Source of the DNA: Calliopum simillimum
Taxonomy: Eukaryota > Arthropoda > Insecta > Diptera > Lauxaniidae
Length of the DNA stretch: 64,000 nucleotides
Assembly: GCA_951812925.1 (NCBI GenBank)
Contig: OX638369.1
Coordinates: forward strand, 45,689,061 to 45,753,060
Direction: 5' to 3'
Positions within the stretch are counted from its first letter, which is position 1, and every line of letters begins with the position of its first letter. This document shows positions 22,355-34,019 of the stretch, one piece after another. The position numbers and the translations under genes were made by a program. A model generated the notes under the pieces. The model did no database searches, was not told where the DNA came from, and was given only the letters and a program-made list of their open reading frames with translations.

Positions 22355-24409
22355 GAACACGTAAATTGTAGCTGCAACAACAAGACATAAATAAAAGCGA
22401 AAAGTACGAAAGCAAACGCACATTTAATCCTTTGCTCCGTCGAAGCAAAGAAGGAGCTGCAAAAAGGAACAACAAAAACATCAAATATATATGGATTGAA
22501 TTGAAACGAATTGAATTTAATACGGTGAAGTGGAGTTATCACACCAAGAGGAAAAACAAAAAATACGATAATAATATGTTATTATAATGACGATAACGAT
22601 GATGATGATAATAATCATGATGATGATGATGTTGTTAATGCTGATTGTGATAAAAGTGGAAAAATAATGTGTAACGTGTTGAATAACTGAAAGGAAACGG
22701 AAATAAATTAAACCATAAAAAGGGAAAAGGAATAATCAATAAAATTAAAATTCATGGTTAATTTTGAATAAGAAAAGCGGAGCAAAAAAGTAAGGGAATT
22801 GGGCTGGAAGAAGATTGCAAAATGTGAATGATTTTAAACTTAAATTAATGGGACTTTTTCGCTGAAATTTACGAGCGTAGATTTTGATAGTCTAAAAAAG
22901 GAGTGTTAAAAATGCAAAAGTTATTTCAGTGAAAAAGGTAGTACATTGAATTACTGAAGAAGGTACTTTTAAAAAGTTTCAAAGTTAAAAAAAACAAAAC
23001 CGTGAGAGATATAACTCATTCATTATTCTTTGTAAAAAAGTAGTAAAAAAAGGCAGTTTATTATGAAAAATTTGCATTGAACTAATTAAACGGTTATTTT
23101 TTGCAATTTCTCAACAACCTTTTATTGTTAAAATTAAGACAAAAAGTTAAATAAAATTATTAAAAATTAGTAAAGAACTTAAACTAAATTGTTACCCAAA
23201 ATCAACAAAGAAACAAATGCAGAGCAAAAAGTAGTAAAAACAGAAACTTGGCTGCAACACGCAACTTGACATTATTTTCTGGAATACCTTTGCAGCGTGG
23301 ATATTTGTTTCGAAAATCGGGGAAAACTACTACGCAAAAAAGTAGCATAAAAATTTTAAAAAAAGTAGTAAATATTTCGTGGAATATTTTTCAATAAAAA
23401 TTATACAAAAATCAAACAAAGATTCGCAAGAAGCACAAAAAAATAAGTACCTTAAAATAGTAGTAGCAAAGTAGTAAAAAAGGTACCAAAAAGTAGTAAA
23501 AAGTTTTGCCACCACTAAGTTGCGCTGGTTAAAAGTGAGAAACCAAGCGTAAACAGAGTACGTTGAGTGGTAACAAAAATAAGAGCGCAAAAAAGTAGCA
23601 AAATAAAATGTAGTAAAGTCAAAATGTAAAAAAAAAACAACAAGTTTTTAACAACTTAAAATAAAAACAAAATAAGCAAAGTTAAAAAAATAAAAACAAA
23701 GGAAGAGGAACACAAAAAAAGAAAACCGACACAGGCAGCGCCAGCTTCCGGTCGTGCTTGCTTTTCCAATTAATTGTCGTCCTCGTTGAAGTTGACGTTC
23801 TACTGTTGCGCTATCACAGCAAAAAAAAAAAATAAATAAAAATAATTCTCCTATTTCTCGTCGTTGTTGTTGTTGATTAGATGCTTGTCAGGATAATATT
23901 AAGTACAAACACACGCATTTGTAAAACGTCAAAATACATTTGAAGTAACGACAAACGGACAGACAGACAGACGGAGAGATAGAACGAAATCAGGAAATAA
24001 AATAAAGAAGCAACACAAAATTCTCCAACTTGTCCTTTAGGGGAAACTGCGTTATCCTGTTTATTTATTTAGCAGTAGCACTGCTGGGAGAGAACCAAAA
24101 GAAAACGAACGCAACAACGTTACGCTTTTTTTTCCTTTTAAATTCACAACAAGGATATTGCAGCTGACCACTGCCAGTAAAGTACAAAATAAAATTTGCA
24201 AGAAATAGCGTAAACAAACATTGAAATCAGCAAATTGAAGAACAAACAAACGCAACAAAAATAGAAAAAAAAAGACAAAAATAAAATACGAAAGAAAACT
24301 AAAACCCACAAAAGGATATGCTGCAAGGGGTACTCGTATATCGACAATAGCGCGTTACAAGCCGAGCAACATTAGACGATACAGCAACAAAGAGTGGGAT
24401 ATTGCAACA
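22355..24409 (+). other. putative long 5' UTR
   Basis: About 2.05 kb of purine-rich sequence, poor in long open frames on the + strand and with several upstream ATGs (for example about 22,491). It contains a GATGAT tract (22,597-22,630), a cluster of AAAGTAGTAAAA words and a GC-richer patch at 23,720-23,820. It links a strong acceptor to a start codon in good context, which is how long fly 5' leaders look. It could also be plain intron DNA. Some 5' UTR may begin elsewhere. Confidence 0.45.
22925..23615 (+). repeat. AAAGTAGTAAAA word cluster
   Basis: The word A(n)GTAGYAAAA occurs at least eight times within 700 bp, for example near 23,038, 23,229, 23,337, 23,363, 23,460-23,476, 23,490, 23,594 and 23,611. 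Spacing is irregular, so it is not a simple tandem repeat. It lies inside the putative 5' UTR. Confidence 0.6.
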
Positions 24410-24530
24410 ATGGCAGCTGCTACTGCTGTCAACGCCAATGGTGATGGTGGTGGTGGCATCATCATCTACACCAACATTTATGCCAATGCACTTAAATTGA
24501 TTTTTCTTGGATTTTTCTTTGTAAATATTG
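24410..24530 (+). CDS. first coding exon of an unidentified gene
   Basis: The ATG at 24410 has a favourable fly context (CAACAATGG, A at -3). It encodes MAAATAVNANGDGGGG, then IIIYTNIYANA, then a hydrophobic run (LKLIFLGFFFVNI). The exon ends at a textbook donor, ATTG|GTGAGT, with GT at 24531, in phase 1. The composition (GCT/GGT/GCC codons, Ala/Gly-rich start) differs sharply from the AT-rich surroundings. The hydrophobic stretch at residues 28-40 could be an internal signal peptide or signal anchor, suggesting a secreted or membrane protein. The open frame would run on to 24595 without splicing, but those extra residues come from typical intron sequence. Product and downstream exons are unknown. 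Confidence 0.5.
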
Positions 24531-24539
24531 GTGAGTTGC

Positions 24540-25200
24540 TATTTTTTTGTATAAAATTCTCTTTCATTTTATCTGATTGTTCTTACACAAAGTGAATTTT
24601 AAATTTTCTTTAAATTCGTACTTGATTTTTTTCGGTAAAAATAATTCTAGGTGAAAATGTAATTTTTCCCCATTTTACAGAGTTTTGTAGCAATTTATTT
24701 GATGATGCATAGTTCTGTTCAAATGGACTTTTGACTTTTCAGAACTACACACAAAAAAAAAAATAAAAATTGTAAAATCAAATGAAAACAAATTTAAATC
24801 AAAAACTTTCCGATATAAAAGGGCGCCAAAGAGGTTTGCATTTTAATTTAAAACAAGAGTTGTTAAATCAAAAACCCGGAAACATTTTCGTATCAAAAGC
24901 GTTTTTAAATCTAGAACAAATGTGTATTTGCATCAAAAACAAGTGCTTTAATGTCAAAAACTAGCGTTTTTAAACCAAACACATATGAGTTTTTAAGCCA
25001 AAAAGGAAGGCTTTAATTTCAAAAACAAGTGCTTTTAAATCAAAAATAATCCCCAACAAATTTTTTATGTGCATTTAGGCTCTATTGCAATAAAATATTC
25101 CTTACGGAAAGAGTTGGCACCACTGCGTGAGAGAGAATAAAAAAGAGGGAGTAATGAATACATTTTTACAGAGAGAATGAGTTATAAATCAGATCCCAAT
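24540..25200. repeat. intron start with degenerate ATCAAAAA repeats
   Basis: From about 24,770 to 25,060 the words AAATCAAAAAC / AAGCCAAAAAG / TTTCAAAAACAAGTGCTTT recur every 30-40 bp, giving an imperfect tandem array just inside the putative intron. The 60-codon open frame here comes from this array. From 25,075 to 25,200 the DNA is unremarkable. Confidence 0.45.
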
Positions 25201-25216
25201 TTTAACTATATACAAT

Positions 25217-27580
25217 AGTGTGTATCGAAAAACGAACACTTAATTCCACACTCAAATTATGAAAGAAGAGAGTTAAAAAATTCAGGGAATATAAATTTTT
25301 TTACTTTTAAATAAATTCCTAGCTGGCCAAATGGCCATTGTTTATAAAAACCGAGTGATTTTGCACTGGAGCCTATCTAACGGTAAATTTTTTTCCAAAA
25401 AAACACCATAGATCTCAATATGCGGTCTAAAACAATTTATGTGTGCAAATTTTCAGAGTGATCGTATGACGTGCAGGAGTGTCAGCAAAGGAATAAAAAA
25501 AGGATTATCTTCAATGAAACGAATACTTTTTGTACTGGAGCCTATCTAACGGCAGATTTTTTTCCAAAAACCACTACAGATCTCAGTTTGTAGACGAAAA
25601 CAACTTATGTATGCAATTTTTCAGAGAGATTGTATGACGACGTGCAGGAGTGTCAGCAAAGAAAAAAAAGCGGTTATTTTCAATCAAACGTTTAATTTTT
25701 GTACTAGAGTCCTTCTAACGATTCATTTTTTTCAAAAAAAACTTGTGGTACTTGATTCGTCATAAAAAATAAACTATGCACCCAAATTTTAAGATTGGTG
25801 GAACGACGTGTGGGAGTGTCAGCGAAGGATTAAAAAATGGTATACAGCCATTTCATGCCTATCGTAACAAGATCTGCCACACCCCTTCCGATTTCGCTGA
25901 AATTTGGTACGTGGTTTGATTTCACGCTTAACCTTTGAGATATGGCAAAAAAAAAATTTTGCGATTTTTTTGGTGGCTTGTGGAGGGGTGCAAAAAGTCG
26001 AAAAATAGGTAAAATGTAACAAACTCTCCTCAAATAATTACCAATAACTTGGCCATTTCTTAACCGATTTTCATGTTTAGACCTGTTTTGGAAAGGCATT
26101 GCTATTTTCAAAATCTTTCGAGGAATTTGAAATGATGTAAATTACAAAAAAACCTACATTATACGAAATATTGCATGTACTGAAATGTTCAAAAAATCAT
26201 TACTCCTATACCATTAATGGTACCCATCCAAATTTTAGATTCATTTGAAAGGTTATTTTGTCTTCTTTTCTAAAAAAACATTTTGGAAGGTCGAAAATAG
26301 GTACTAAAGCGTTTTTAGTAGTTTAGTACTAAAATAGTAGTAAATTTAGTAATTTTTACCAAATACAAAAAACTTTTACTTGTGCGCATAGAATGATTCA
26401 ATCCCTTTCTAGAAATGGTCCAAACATAAAAATGAGATAAGAAATGTTCCAGCTATGGGCCATTTTCTGATCGGACCTTTTTTTTAATTTTCAAAAAATC
26501 ATAACTTCTTAGCCTCGAGACATACCAATTTTCTCTCTTTTTTGACTGAAAGATTATTTTTTTTTTTTTCCAAAAAAAATATTTTGTAAGGTAACAAAAG
26601 TGTACTCGGGCACGTTTTTTGTAGTTTAGTACTAAAATAGTAATAAATGTAGTACTTTTTATCGACTACGAAAAATTTTATTTTCAGCTTATAGCCTGAT
26701 TCAATGCCTTTCCAAAACAGGTCTAAACATGAAAATCGGTTAAGAAATGGCCAAGTTATTGGTAATTATTTGAGGAGAGTTTGTTACATTTTACCTATTT
26801 TTCGACTTTTTGCACCCCTCCACAAGCCACAAAAAAATTGCAAAATTTTTTTTTTTGCCATTTCTCAAAGGTTAAGCATGAAATCAAACCATGTACTAAA
26901 TTTCAGCGAAATTGGAAGGGGTGTGGCTGGCTGTATACCATTTTTTAATCCTTCGCTGACACTCCCACACGTCGTTCCACCAATCTTAAAATTTGGGTGC
27001 ATAGTTTATTTTTTATGACGAATCAAGTACCACAAGTTTTTTTTTGAAAAAAATGAATCGTTAGAAGGACTCTAGTACAAAAATTAAACGTTTGATTGAA
27101 AATAACCGCTTTTTTTTCTTTGCTGACACTCCGGCACGTCATACAATCTCTCTGAAAAATTGCATACATAAGTTGTTTTTGACTACGAACTGAGATCTGT
27201 AGTGTTTTTTGGAAAAAAATCTGCCGTTAGATAAGCTCCAGTACAAAAAAGATTCGTTTCATTGAAGATAATCATTTCTTATTCCTTTGCTGACGCTCCA
27301 GAACGTCATACGATCTCTCTGAAAATTTGCACACATAAGTTATTTTAGACCACGAATCGATATCTATGGTGTTTTTGGGAAAAAAATTTACCGTAAGATA
27401 GGCTCCAGTACAAAATCACTCGGTTTTTATAAACAATGGCCATTTGGCCAGCTAGGAATTTATTTTAAAGTCAAAAAATGTATATTCCCTGAGTTTTTTA
27501 TTTCTCTTCTTTCATAATTTGAGTGTGGAATGGGGTTTTAAAACTTGTCCATATATTTCAATACACACTAATATACAAAT
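25217..27580. mobile_element. 2.4-kb foldback element with tandem-repeat arms
   Basis: The left arm (about 25,217-26,101) is the reverse complement of the right (about 26,703-27,580). Markers include CTAGCTGGCCAAATGGCCAT at the left (25,319) and GGCCATTTGGCCAGCTAG in mirror position at the right. Inside each arm are three 169-bp tandem units beginning TTGYACTGGAGCCTATCTAA (25,361, 25,530, 25,699). The central ~600 bp holds two direct copies of a unit with GTAGTTTAGTACTAAAATAG (about 26,319 and 26,620). Outer ends are diverged and no target duplication is evident. The 93- and 104-codon frames in the two arms are mirror images. Foldback architecture with repeats in the arms recalls FB/Galileo-type elements, but no transposase supports a family. 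Confidence 0.75.
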
Positions 27581-27759
27581 ATTTTTAACTGAAGAACTAA
27601 AACTGTAAAATCAAACACAAAGTTATTAAATTTATGAAATTTTCTTAGAATTCAAAAACATTTAACATTTGATTTAAAAACTGTAATTTTTGTATTTTTT
27701 AAAAACTGTCATGTTTTTAAAAAAATTAAGCGAATTTCAGCGTCGCGGAGTTTATGGAC

Positions 27760-28085
27760 AGCCCCTAATTCAACTAAACTTCACTCAAATACTGAAGACT
27801 CTAAATTCACGCTCTGAGCTAAAACAAGACCAACTCGGACAATAGGGCGTGGCACCACCCACATAAGCAAAAGCATCAAAATGCTATACTGAAAACGTTT
27901 TTTGAGATATCCTAATCAAATTTCAGTCAGACACTGGGAACATTTAGAGCGAGATTTGAGTAAAAGCTATGTTAATTCGGGCAAGAAAGCGTGTCACCTC
28001 CTATGTAAGCAAAATTTTCGAAATACTGCAGTGTAGGGTATTTAGTGCTTGGCCAGGCTAAAGATTACACCCAACTAGTTTCGTT
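27760..28085 (+). repeat. dispersed TATACCCT repeat, 3' part
   Basis: Plus-strand copy starting in ATTCAACTAAACTTCACTCA. It has two units with GGGCGTGGCACCACCCACAT (27,845) and a GCGTGTCACCTCCTATGTAA variant (27,989). It ends in CTGCAGTGTAGGGTATTTAG ... CCAACTAGTTT near 28,080. Confidence 0.6.
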
Positions 28086-28089
28086 TATT

Positions 28090-29255
28090 ATGGAAAATTT
28101 AATTTAAATTGGGATTTCTCAAAAACTGCTACACGTAAAATTTTATGGAAAAAAAATATTGTATCGAAAGGTCCCCAGATACTAATCCAGAAGAAAACGC
28201 GCTGGTGGTATCCCTGAAAATTAAAATCAGTTCATAATCTTGCCTAAAAACACTTCGTTTTCTAAGTATTTGATGATTTGTATAGTATTTTTTCATAAAT
28301 AGCTTATTTGCCGCGAAAATAAACTGAAAGAGAAAGAACAATATAACATACTTAGGTACCTACAAGTTTTCAAGGGTATACAAACATACGTAAAATAGTT
28401 GTATGTGCATATAACTTTTTGATTAAAAACTTTTAGCATATTGGCTTTTCATCTTTTTAACAGTCAATTTTTGTATTTTGCATTTTCTAAGTCCTTTTTT
28501 ATTCAACGTAATTTTGTGCAAATTTATGCGAAAAAAATAAACTTTTTTTTTTGAATAAAAAGGGTTGCATGAAACAAAAAGGTTTTATCATCTAATATTA
28601 GAATGATACCAATTATTTGCAGCTTTTGCGAAAAAGTTAAATATAACCATATGAGTGTAGGACGGGGGCTAACTTTACACTTTTATAGAAATACATAAAT
28701 TCTTTTGTTTCGTAATATTTTTTTAAAGTTTAAAAATAATTTACGGATGAATAAATTTATGTTGAAATACAAAAGAAAAACCATCTCACCTACGATTATT
28801 GTGTAGGATTATAATTAAGTATTTATTCCAAAGCAGCTTACTTTGCTTTAAGAATATTATGATTTAAATAGAAAGTTGAGCATTTTTTATAGGCAATATA
28901 TAAATAGGAAATTTGTATGAATTCTGTTTTTAATTGAGGGTATAACAAGACAAAAGAATTAAAGGAAGTGACATTTTTCAGAAAAATAAAAATGTTCCAT
29001 ATTGTTACTTTTTTAAATTCTGAGTTCATTAGCAAAATATTCTGAAAAAATTATAGATTTTTGTTATTTTTAGAGTTTCCAATCAGGGAGTGCTGTATGG
29101 GCCGGTGCTCCGTTATAAAAAGAGACCAGCGTAGGCGGCATTTAAGTACGCGTAACTTTTTGATTTTTAAAATATACAAAAAATTTATTTATTAAAAAGA
29201 TTGTGTAGATTTTAGAGAACAATTCTTTGTGAAAAGTTTATTTCTAAGTATCATT
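28090..29255. other. AT-rich DNA, nothing recognised
   Basis: No gene, inverted repeat or tandem array was recognised. Two short blocks of more even composition (about 28,165-28,220 and 29,085-29,150) have no coding signature that I recognise. Confidence 0.4.
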
Positions 29256-29259
29256 AGTA

Positions 29260-30146
29260 AGGTAAGGGAGGGAAATATGGACCACCAATCTTTCTTTTTA
29301 AAATAAAACCCAAAATACATAAAACAAAACAATTAATTTTATGCCATTCAGTAAAGGAAACAATTTACCTTTATTCTGATTCACTTTTAGATAAATATCT
29401 CATCAGGATAAAGAAAAAAAATTAAAAAACTGAAAATACTCAAAATGAAGATAAAAAAAAGTGTAGTGTTATATGGACCATATAGTCCATTTGGTACAGA
29501 AGTTGCATATAAAAATTTCACTTCCACATTCGGCACATTTTTTATGACTCCAAGAACGTCAGATTACACATTCAACCCAAAATTCGCCACGTCGATCTTC
29601 TGAGTAAAGGGTACTGCAATATATGCATTTTCTATAATTTTTTTCCTTTGTAGTTAACGAACTACATATTATGACCATCAGACTCGTCATGAAAACTGCA
29701 ACTAGATTCCCCATCTGAAAAAGATGATAAATACATTTGTTTTTGAGGCTTTTTTCTTTGGTGGTCCATATTACCCACAGCACGTGTTGGTGAAACAAAT
29801 GGTTTTTTTTATCAAAAACTCTTGTGATTAATCAACTAATTTGTGCTGATAATTTATAAATGGTATTCACTGACTTTATATAATTAACCATGTAATGAAA
29901 AACGCGATGTCTTTAAAGTGAAATAATGAAATATACTCACTAGAAAAAAATTATCACTGATCTTTTTTTTAGAAAAATCAACTTTACAGAAACATACGAC
30001 TTCGCCGAACGCTAAAATCGCCCTATTATAAGCTTTAGGTATTAGCGTTAAGTTTGAACATGAATAACGGTAAATCTTATGTATGCAGTGGGAAATAACC
30101 GTGTGGTCCATATTACCCACGTAGTCCATATTTCCCTCCCTTACCC
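29260..30146. mobile_element. TA-flanked pogo-like element A
   Basis: An 887-bp element with ends AGGTAAGGGAGGGAAATATG at the left and the reverse complement of GGGTAAGGGAGGGAAATATG at the right. It is flanked by TA (29258-29259 and 30147-30148), as in Tc1/mariner/pogo elements. Subterminal words TGGACCATAT / GGTCCATATTACCCAC are repeated inside (about 29,471, 29,760 and 30,103). Its right end can be aligned with that of the 32.4-kb element. It contains the remains of a pogo-type C-terminal zinc finger and no complete transposase, so it is a deleted derivative. Confidence 0.8.
29490..29645 (-). pseudogene. PHD-like zinc-finger remnant of pogo/jerky-type protein
   Basis: On the minus strand, KCIYCSTLYSEDRRGEFWVE leads to a C-V-I, a stop, then RSWSHKKCAECGSEIFICNF. 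The spacing C-x2-C ... W-x2-C-x2-[stop for Cys]-x2-WSH-x2-C ... C-x2-C matches the treble-clef finger at the C-terminus of many insect pogo/jerky-like transposases. One Cys codon has become TGA. Just upstream, in another frame, an acidic/Ser-rich segment (SSFSDGESSCSFHDESDG) fits the linker normally before this finger. The rest of the transposase is missing. The match is from remembered motif spacing. Confidence 0.55.
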
Positions 30147-30277
30147 TATTGATTGCTGTAATTTCTATTTGCTTATTAAAATATGCATTATTTATAACAG
30201 ATTTTACAAATTTTTATAAAAAGTTAATTTCATCTTAATTTTGAACCATTTTTAACCCTAGCATACAAATTTCTACT

Positions 30278-32196
30278 GTCCGACCGATGGTCACTTTTTA
30301 GCCGAAACCGATTAATCGGTTTTTTATAACCTTCGGCCGTAGCCGAAGCCGAAGGTTCATTTAGTTCATATTTTTATATACTATTCTCAGGCTATATTCC
30401 ATTTGTAGCATTATAGGCATTTTCAGGCCAAATATAACACACTAAGCGCCAATTTTGCATTATTCAGATAAGCCTTAACTGGAATGGATCTTGAGAAGTG
30501 GTGCCTTTGTGAGATATCGGGTTCAAAAGGTTTTTGCAAAATGTTTTCCCTAATTTGATCCACGATTTTTTAGCTCAGGAAATTATATCCTATTTAAAGG
30601 TATTTTCTTGACCTTTAGCACCCGATTTCTCAGGAAGGCACAACTTCTGAAGGTTTGACTAGAACAAAAGATCATACCGACTATCGGAAGACCAAAAAAA
30701 CTGATTTACTCGACCTTTTGTATTCGATATCCCACGAAGGCACCACCTCTCTTAAATATCATCCGACTTTGTTCTGCAAGTGCTCGAAATTTTTGTAATG
30801 AAATATGTTACTGACAAAAAATAATTAATAACACAGGTTTACAAAAAAAAAAAATGTCATGGCGTTTTGACCGGACTATGTGTTTCCTAGGAACTTTGAC
30901 GTCCTGAATCCGAATCCCCGGTCCGTTTTTTTTCCAGAATGTCTAAGAAAAATTTTTCAAAGTCATATGGAGGTCATGTGTCGTTTAGTGATAAATTCGC
31001 TAAAATTCTGAAACTAATTTTTTATCATTAAATTCTTAGTCCTTTAAAAGAATATGTGATCAAAAAGGGTATCTCGGACCTAGTTTCGGAGAAATAGCCA
31101 TCGGAAAATCCGGATATATCTTCTATGAAAACCACTATAAGTTGGGAACCCCTGCATGGATTTGTAAAATATTGGTGTCATATGAAAGGTATTTTGATAG
31201 TCTATAAAAATGTTTTGAAAATATTTTCAATTGGATTCATAGTTTTTGAGATATGAGCTTTTTTGAAATTTTGTGAAATTTTTCAATTACAACAACAAAT
31301 AAATCAACAACACCAACAGCAACAAAAACAACAACAACAATAAAAACAACAACAAAATACGTTTCATACGACACCAATATTTTCCAAATCCATTCAGGGG
31401 TTCCAACTTATAGCAGTTTTCATAGAAGATATATATTCTGATCTTCCGATGGCTGTATCTCCGAAACTAGGTCCGAGATACTCTTTTTGCTCACATGTTT
31501 TTTTAAGGCCTAAGAGCTCAATGATTAAAAATTAGTTTCAGAATTTATCACTAAGCGACACATGAACCCCATTTTGACCTCCATATGACCTTGAAATCTT
31601 ATTTCTCAGACGTTCTGGAAAAAAACGGACCCGGAATTCGGATTCAGGACGTCAAAGTCCCTAGGAAACACATAGTCAGGAAACACATAGTCTGGTCAAA
31701 ACGCCATGACATTTTTTTTTTTGTAAACCTGTGTAATGAACTCTAAAATTTTTCGGTCCGGAAAAATTATTTGTATGATTTTGAGAGGTACCCTTATTTT
31801 AATGGCTTATAACTCTGAAAGTAGAAATAGAATTGAAAATGTAGAGCGTTAGGGGGGATCTTACCTATCCAAATGCAATAACAAACTTAAATTTTGCTAT
31901 TTACTAGCTTTAAGTATATCTCAAAACAGTGACTTCTGCACTTTAGAGCAAGGATAACTCAGGATTCTGACATAATAAAAAAAAACAAAGTTCAGATTCG
32001 TAATTAGAAAGTCCCAATCCACTATAAAAGGCCATCACTTTGTTTAAAAGTTTTTTTTTTAATCAACATGTTGCTTTATGCTTGAAGTTATAAACACCCT
32101 CGGCCTCACATTCGGCCTTCGGCCAAAAATAAGCCGAATGTTTGGCCGAGGGTTTTTTTAGGCCGAAGGTGGCCGAAGCCGATTAATCGGTCGGAC
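30278..32196. mobile_element. TIR element with GGCCGAAGCC-rich ends
   Basis: The left end GTCCGACCGAT (30278-30288) mirrors ATCGGTCGGAC (32186-32196). Inside each end lie repeated GGCCGAAGCC and CCGATTAATCGG words (30,303-30,350 and 32,098-32,190), which stand out as GC-rich islands in AT-rich DNA. The interior has an internal palindromic insertion (30831-31734) and no coding sequence. The superfamily is not assigned; no clear target duplication was found. Confidence 0.6.
30831..31734. mobile_element. 0.9-kb palindromic element nested in larger element
   Basis: Terminal inverted repeats ACACAGGTTTACAAAAAAAA (left) and the mirror image (right, ending 31734) continue as near-perfect arms to about 31,190 and from about 31,355. 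The loop of ~165 bp is largely (CAA)n. In the right arm AGGAAACACATAGTC is duplicated in tandem (about 31,664-31,694). It sits wholly inside the GGCCGAAG element, so it arrived later. Confidence 0.75.
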
Positions 32197-32439
32197 TCTA
32201 AAAATTTCATAAATTTTCGCTCAATATTTATGGAGAAATTGCAATTTAAAAAGAAACGTATATAAAAACTATTTTTAAAAAATAAAAATTTAGGAAAAAA
32301 AAAAAGTGTGAGACAATAATCCTGGTCAAAAACTCTTCAAAAAATGACCAAAAAAAGTTAGAGTTGAACAAGATAGTTTTCGCTGTGTTCGTTTCAAAAA
32401 TTTTACTCTGTGGCAATTCTAAAATTATTATCAACGTTA

Positions 32440-33287
32440 GAGTAACTTAGGGTAATGTGGTTACCTTTTTTCTTTTTCGCCAATTTCTACCAAAGTAATG
32501 GTAGTAGGTCAGTTTGGTCAATTAATTAGTATTAGTTATTCTATTTTTTTTACTATTATATAATTACAATAATAAACTAAAATATTCACTTCTTCAAGCG
32601 TGAGGCCAGATAAATTGACAGTGTTGGGTAATGTGGATCACCCTGTCCATTTCCTTAAGAAGTACCGTTATTCGAAACTTTTGTTGACTAAAAGTCGAGT
32701 TGTATTATTTTAGATTATAATTGCTATAAAATAGTTGTTAAGGCTTATTAAAGAATATTTTCCAGTATGATAAACCAAATTCATACTAACAAATGAATAA
32801 GTCATAAGGAATACAGAATCATACGTAAGATAGTGCACCATATTTCTCAAACTCAGGTATCCCACACATGTAAGTAGCTTTTTCAGGTGTAATAGTAATC
32901 AGCGTTAAATAATATGGGATAGGCCACATTACCCGAAAACGTCACTTTTTTGAAATAATCATTTAATATATAAAAGCAATGTAAAATCAATTATGCAATT
33001 TTTCGTTGAATAATAGCTCCACAAATGCATTAGAGTTATTTGAATTTTGGAAAAGAGAGTTCTGAGGAAATTATTTAGCTATTCAGTACGTACTAAAGAA
33101 AGTCAATTTGACCTCACAGCTTATATTAAGAAATCGCACACGTGTAAGAAGCATAACAGAAAAGCCAGAGAGCTTAAAAAATATGTTTTTCGAGCTTTAA
33201 TATGCACAAATAACCAGAATTGTTATATATGGCAAATCAAAGGGTGCACCACATTACCCACATAGTTCACATTACCCTAACTTACTC
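32440..33287. mobile_element. TA-flanked pogo-like element B
   Basis: An 848-bp element with ends GAGTAACTTAGGGTAATGTG at the left and the mirror image of GAGTAAGTTAGGGTAATGTG at the right. TA lies on both sides (32438-32439 and 33288-33289). The word GGGTAATGTGGWTC recurs internally (about 32,628) and in inverted form (about 32,922 and 33,247). The right end (CCACATTACCCACATAGTTC) parallels that of element A. The 72-codon + strand frame at 33,047-33,265 does not resemble a transposase. Confidence 0.78.
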
Positions 33288-33644
33288 TACTTTTACGATG
33301 TATGGTATATTGTTGAAAAAAATATGGCGGTTTTTCAATTTCTAACTACTTATATGAGTGTATCGTTCCAACTACAGCTATGTCGAAAAACGGCTTTTTC
33401 TCCCACTTAGGGACCCGATATGAGTGCCATTCTTTTACATTACATGTGTCTATATGCGTAGATGGAAAAAATGTGAAAAAGTCAGTATCGAAAAAACTCG
33501 GAGATGTGAGCTTTTCGAAATTACTCATTCAATTAGAAATTTGATACAACATAAATCTGGAAAAAAATTCAAAACCGAATCTCCAAAAAATCCATATTTA
33601 GGCATGAATAATAAAGTATGAAAATTGTTTTTTTTTTTTTTGTC

Positions 33645-34015
33645 TTTTCTATAGTAAATTTCCTGGGCTACAAAATTGTCTAGTACTATTATCCTAAAAA
33701 AGTAACCGTTAGCGCGATATTTGTAAGAAACTAATTTTTGCTACCTTTGATCTTGAAGTAACGATTTCGTAATGGACATTTCATAGTTTATTTTTCATGC
33801 ATAAGTAGAGATTTTTTTGGTGCAAAATTTCTCTTTGATTTTTTTCTAGAAAAATCCAAACTAAGTATTTATTTTTAAATTTTTGATTCTAGTCGCCATT
33901 TTGAATTTCGAAATTTTCTAAAAAATTACTATATTCGAAAGCTCTTGTGTACACAAAAATTTTGACATCTAAAACTTTATTTTTCGTGCACAGTGTTTCT
34001 GGAGACAGAGGTCTC
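33645..34015. repeat. solo arm of the 61.9-kb foldback family
   Basis: Diverged but colinear with the right arm of the 61,932-63,265 element: AAATTTCCTGGGCTACAAAA, GTTAGCGCGATATTTG, TTTATTTTTCATGCATAAGT, GATTTTTTTCTAGAAAAATC, GTCGCCATTTTGAATTTCG. No partner arm is found immediately upstream. Confidence 0.6.
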
Positions 34016-34019
34016 GCGG

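Noticed and set aside
25830..27018. Matching 93- and 104-codon frames in the 25-27 kb arms
   Set aside because: Mirror images of one sequence in the foldback arms; no domain, start context or splice signals.
31290..31360. (CAA)n stretch read as a poly-Gln/Asn region
   Set aside because: It is the loop of a palindromic element with no open frame of useful length.
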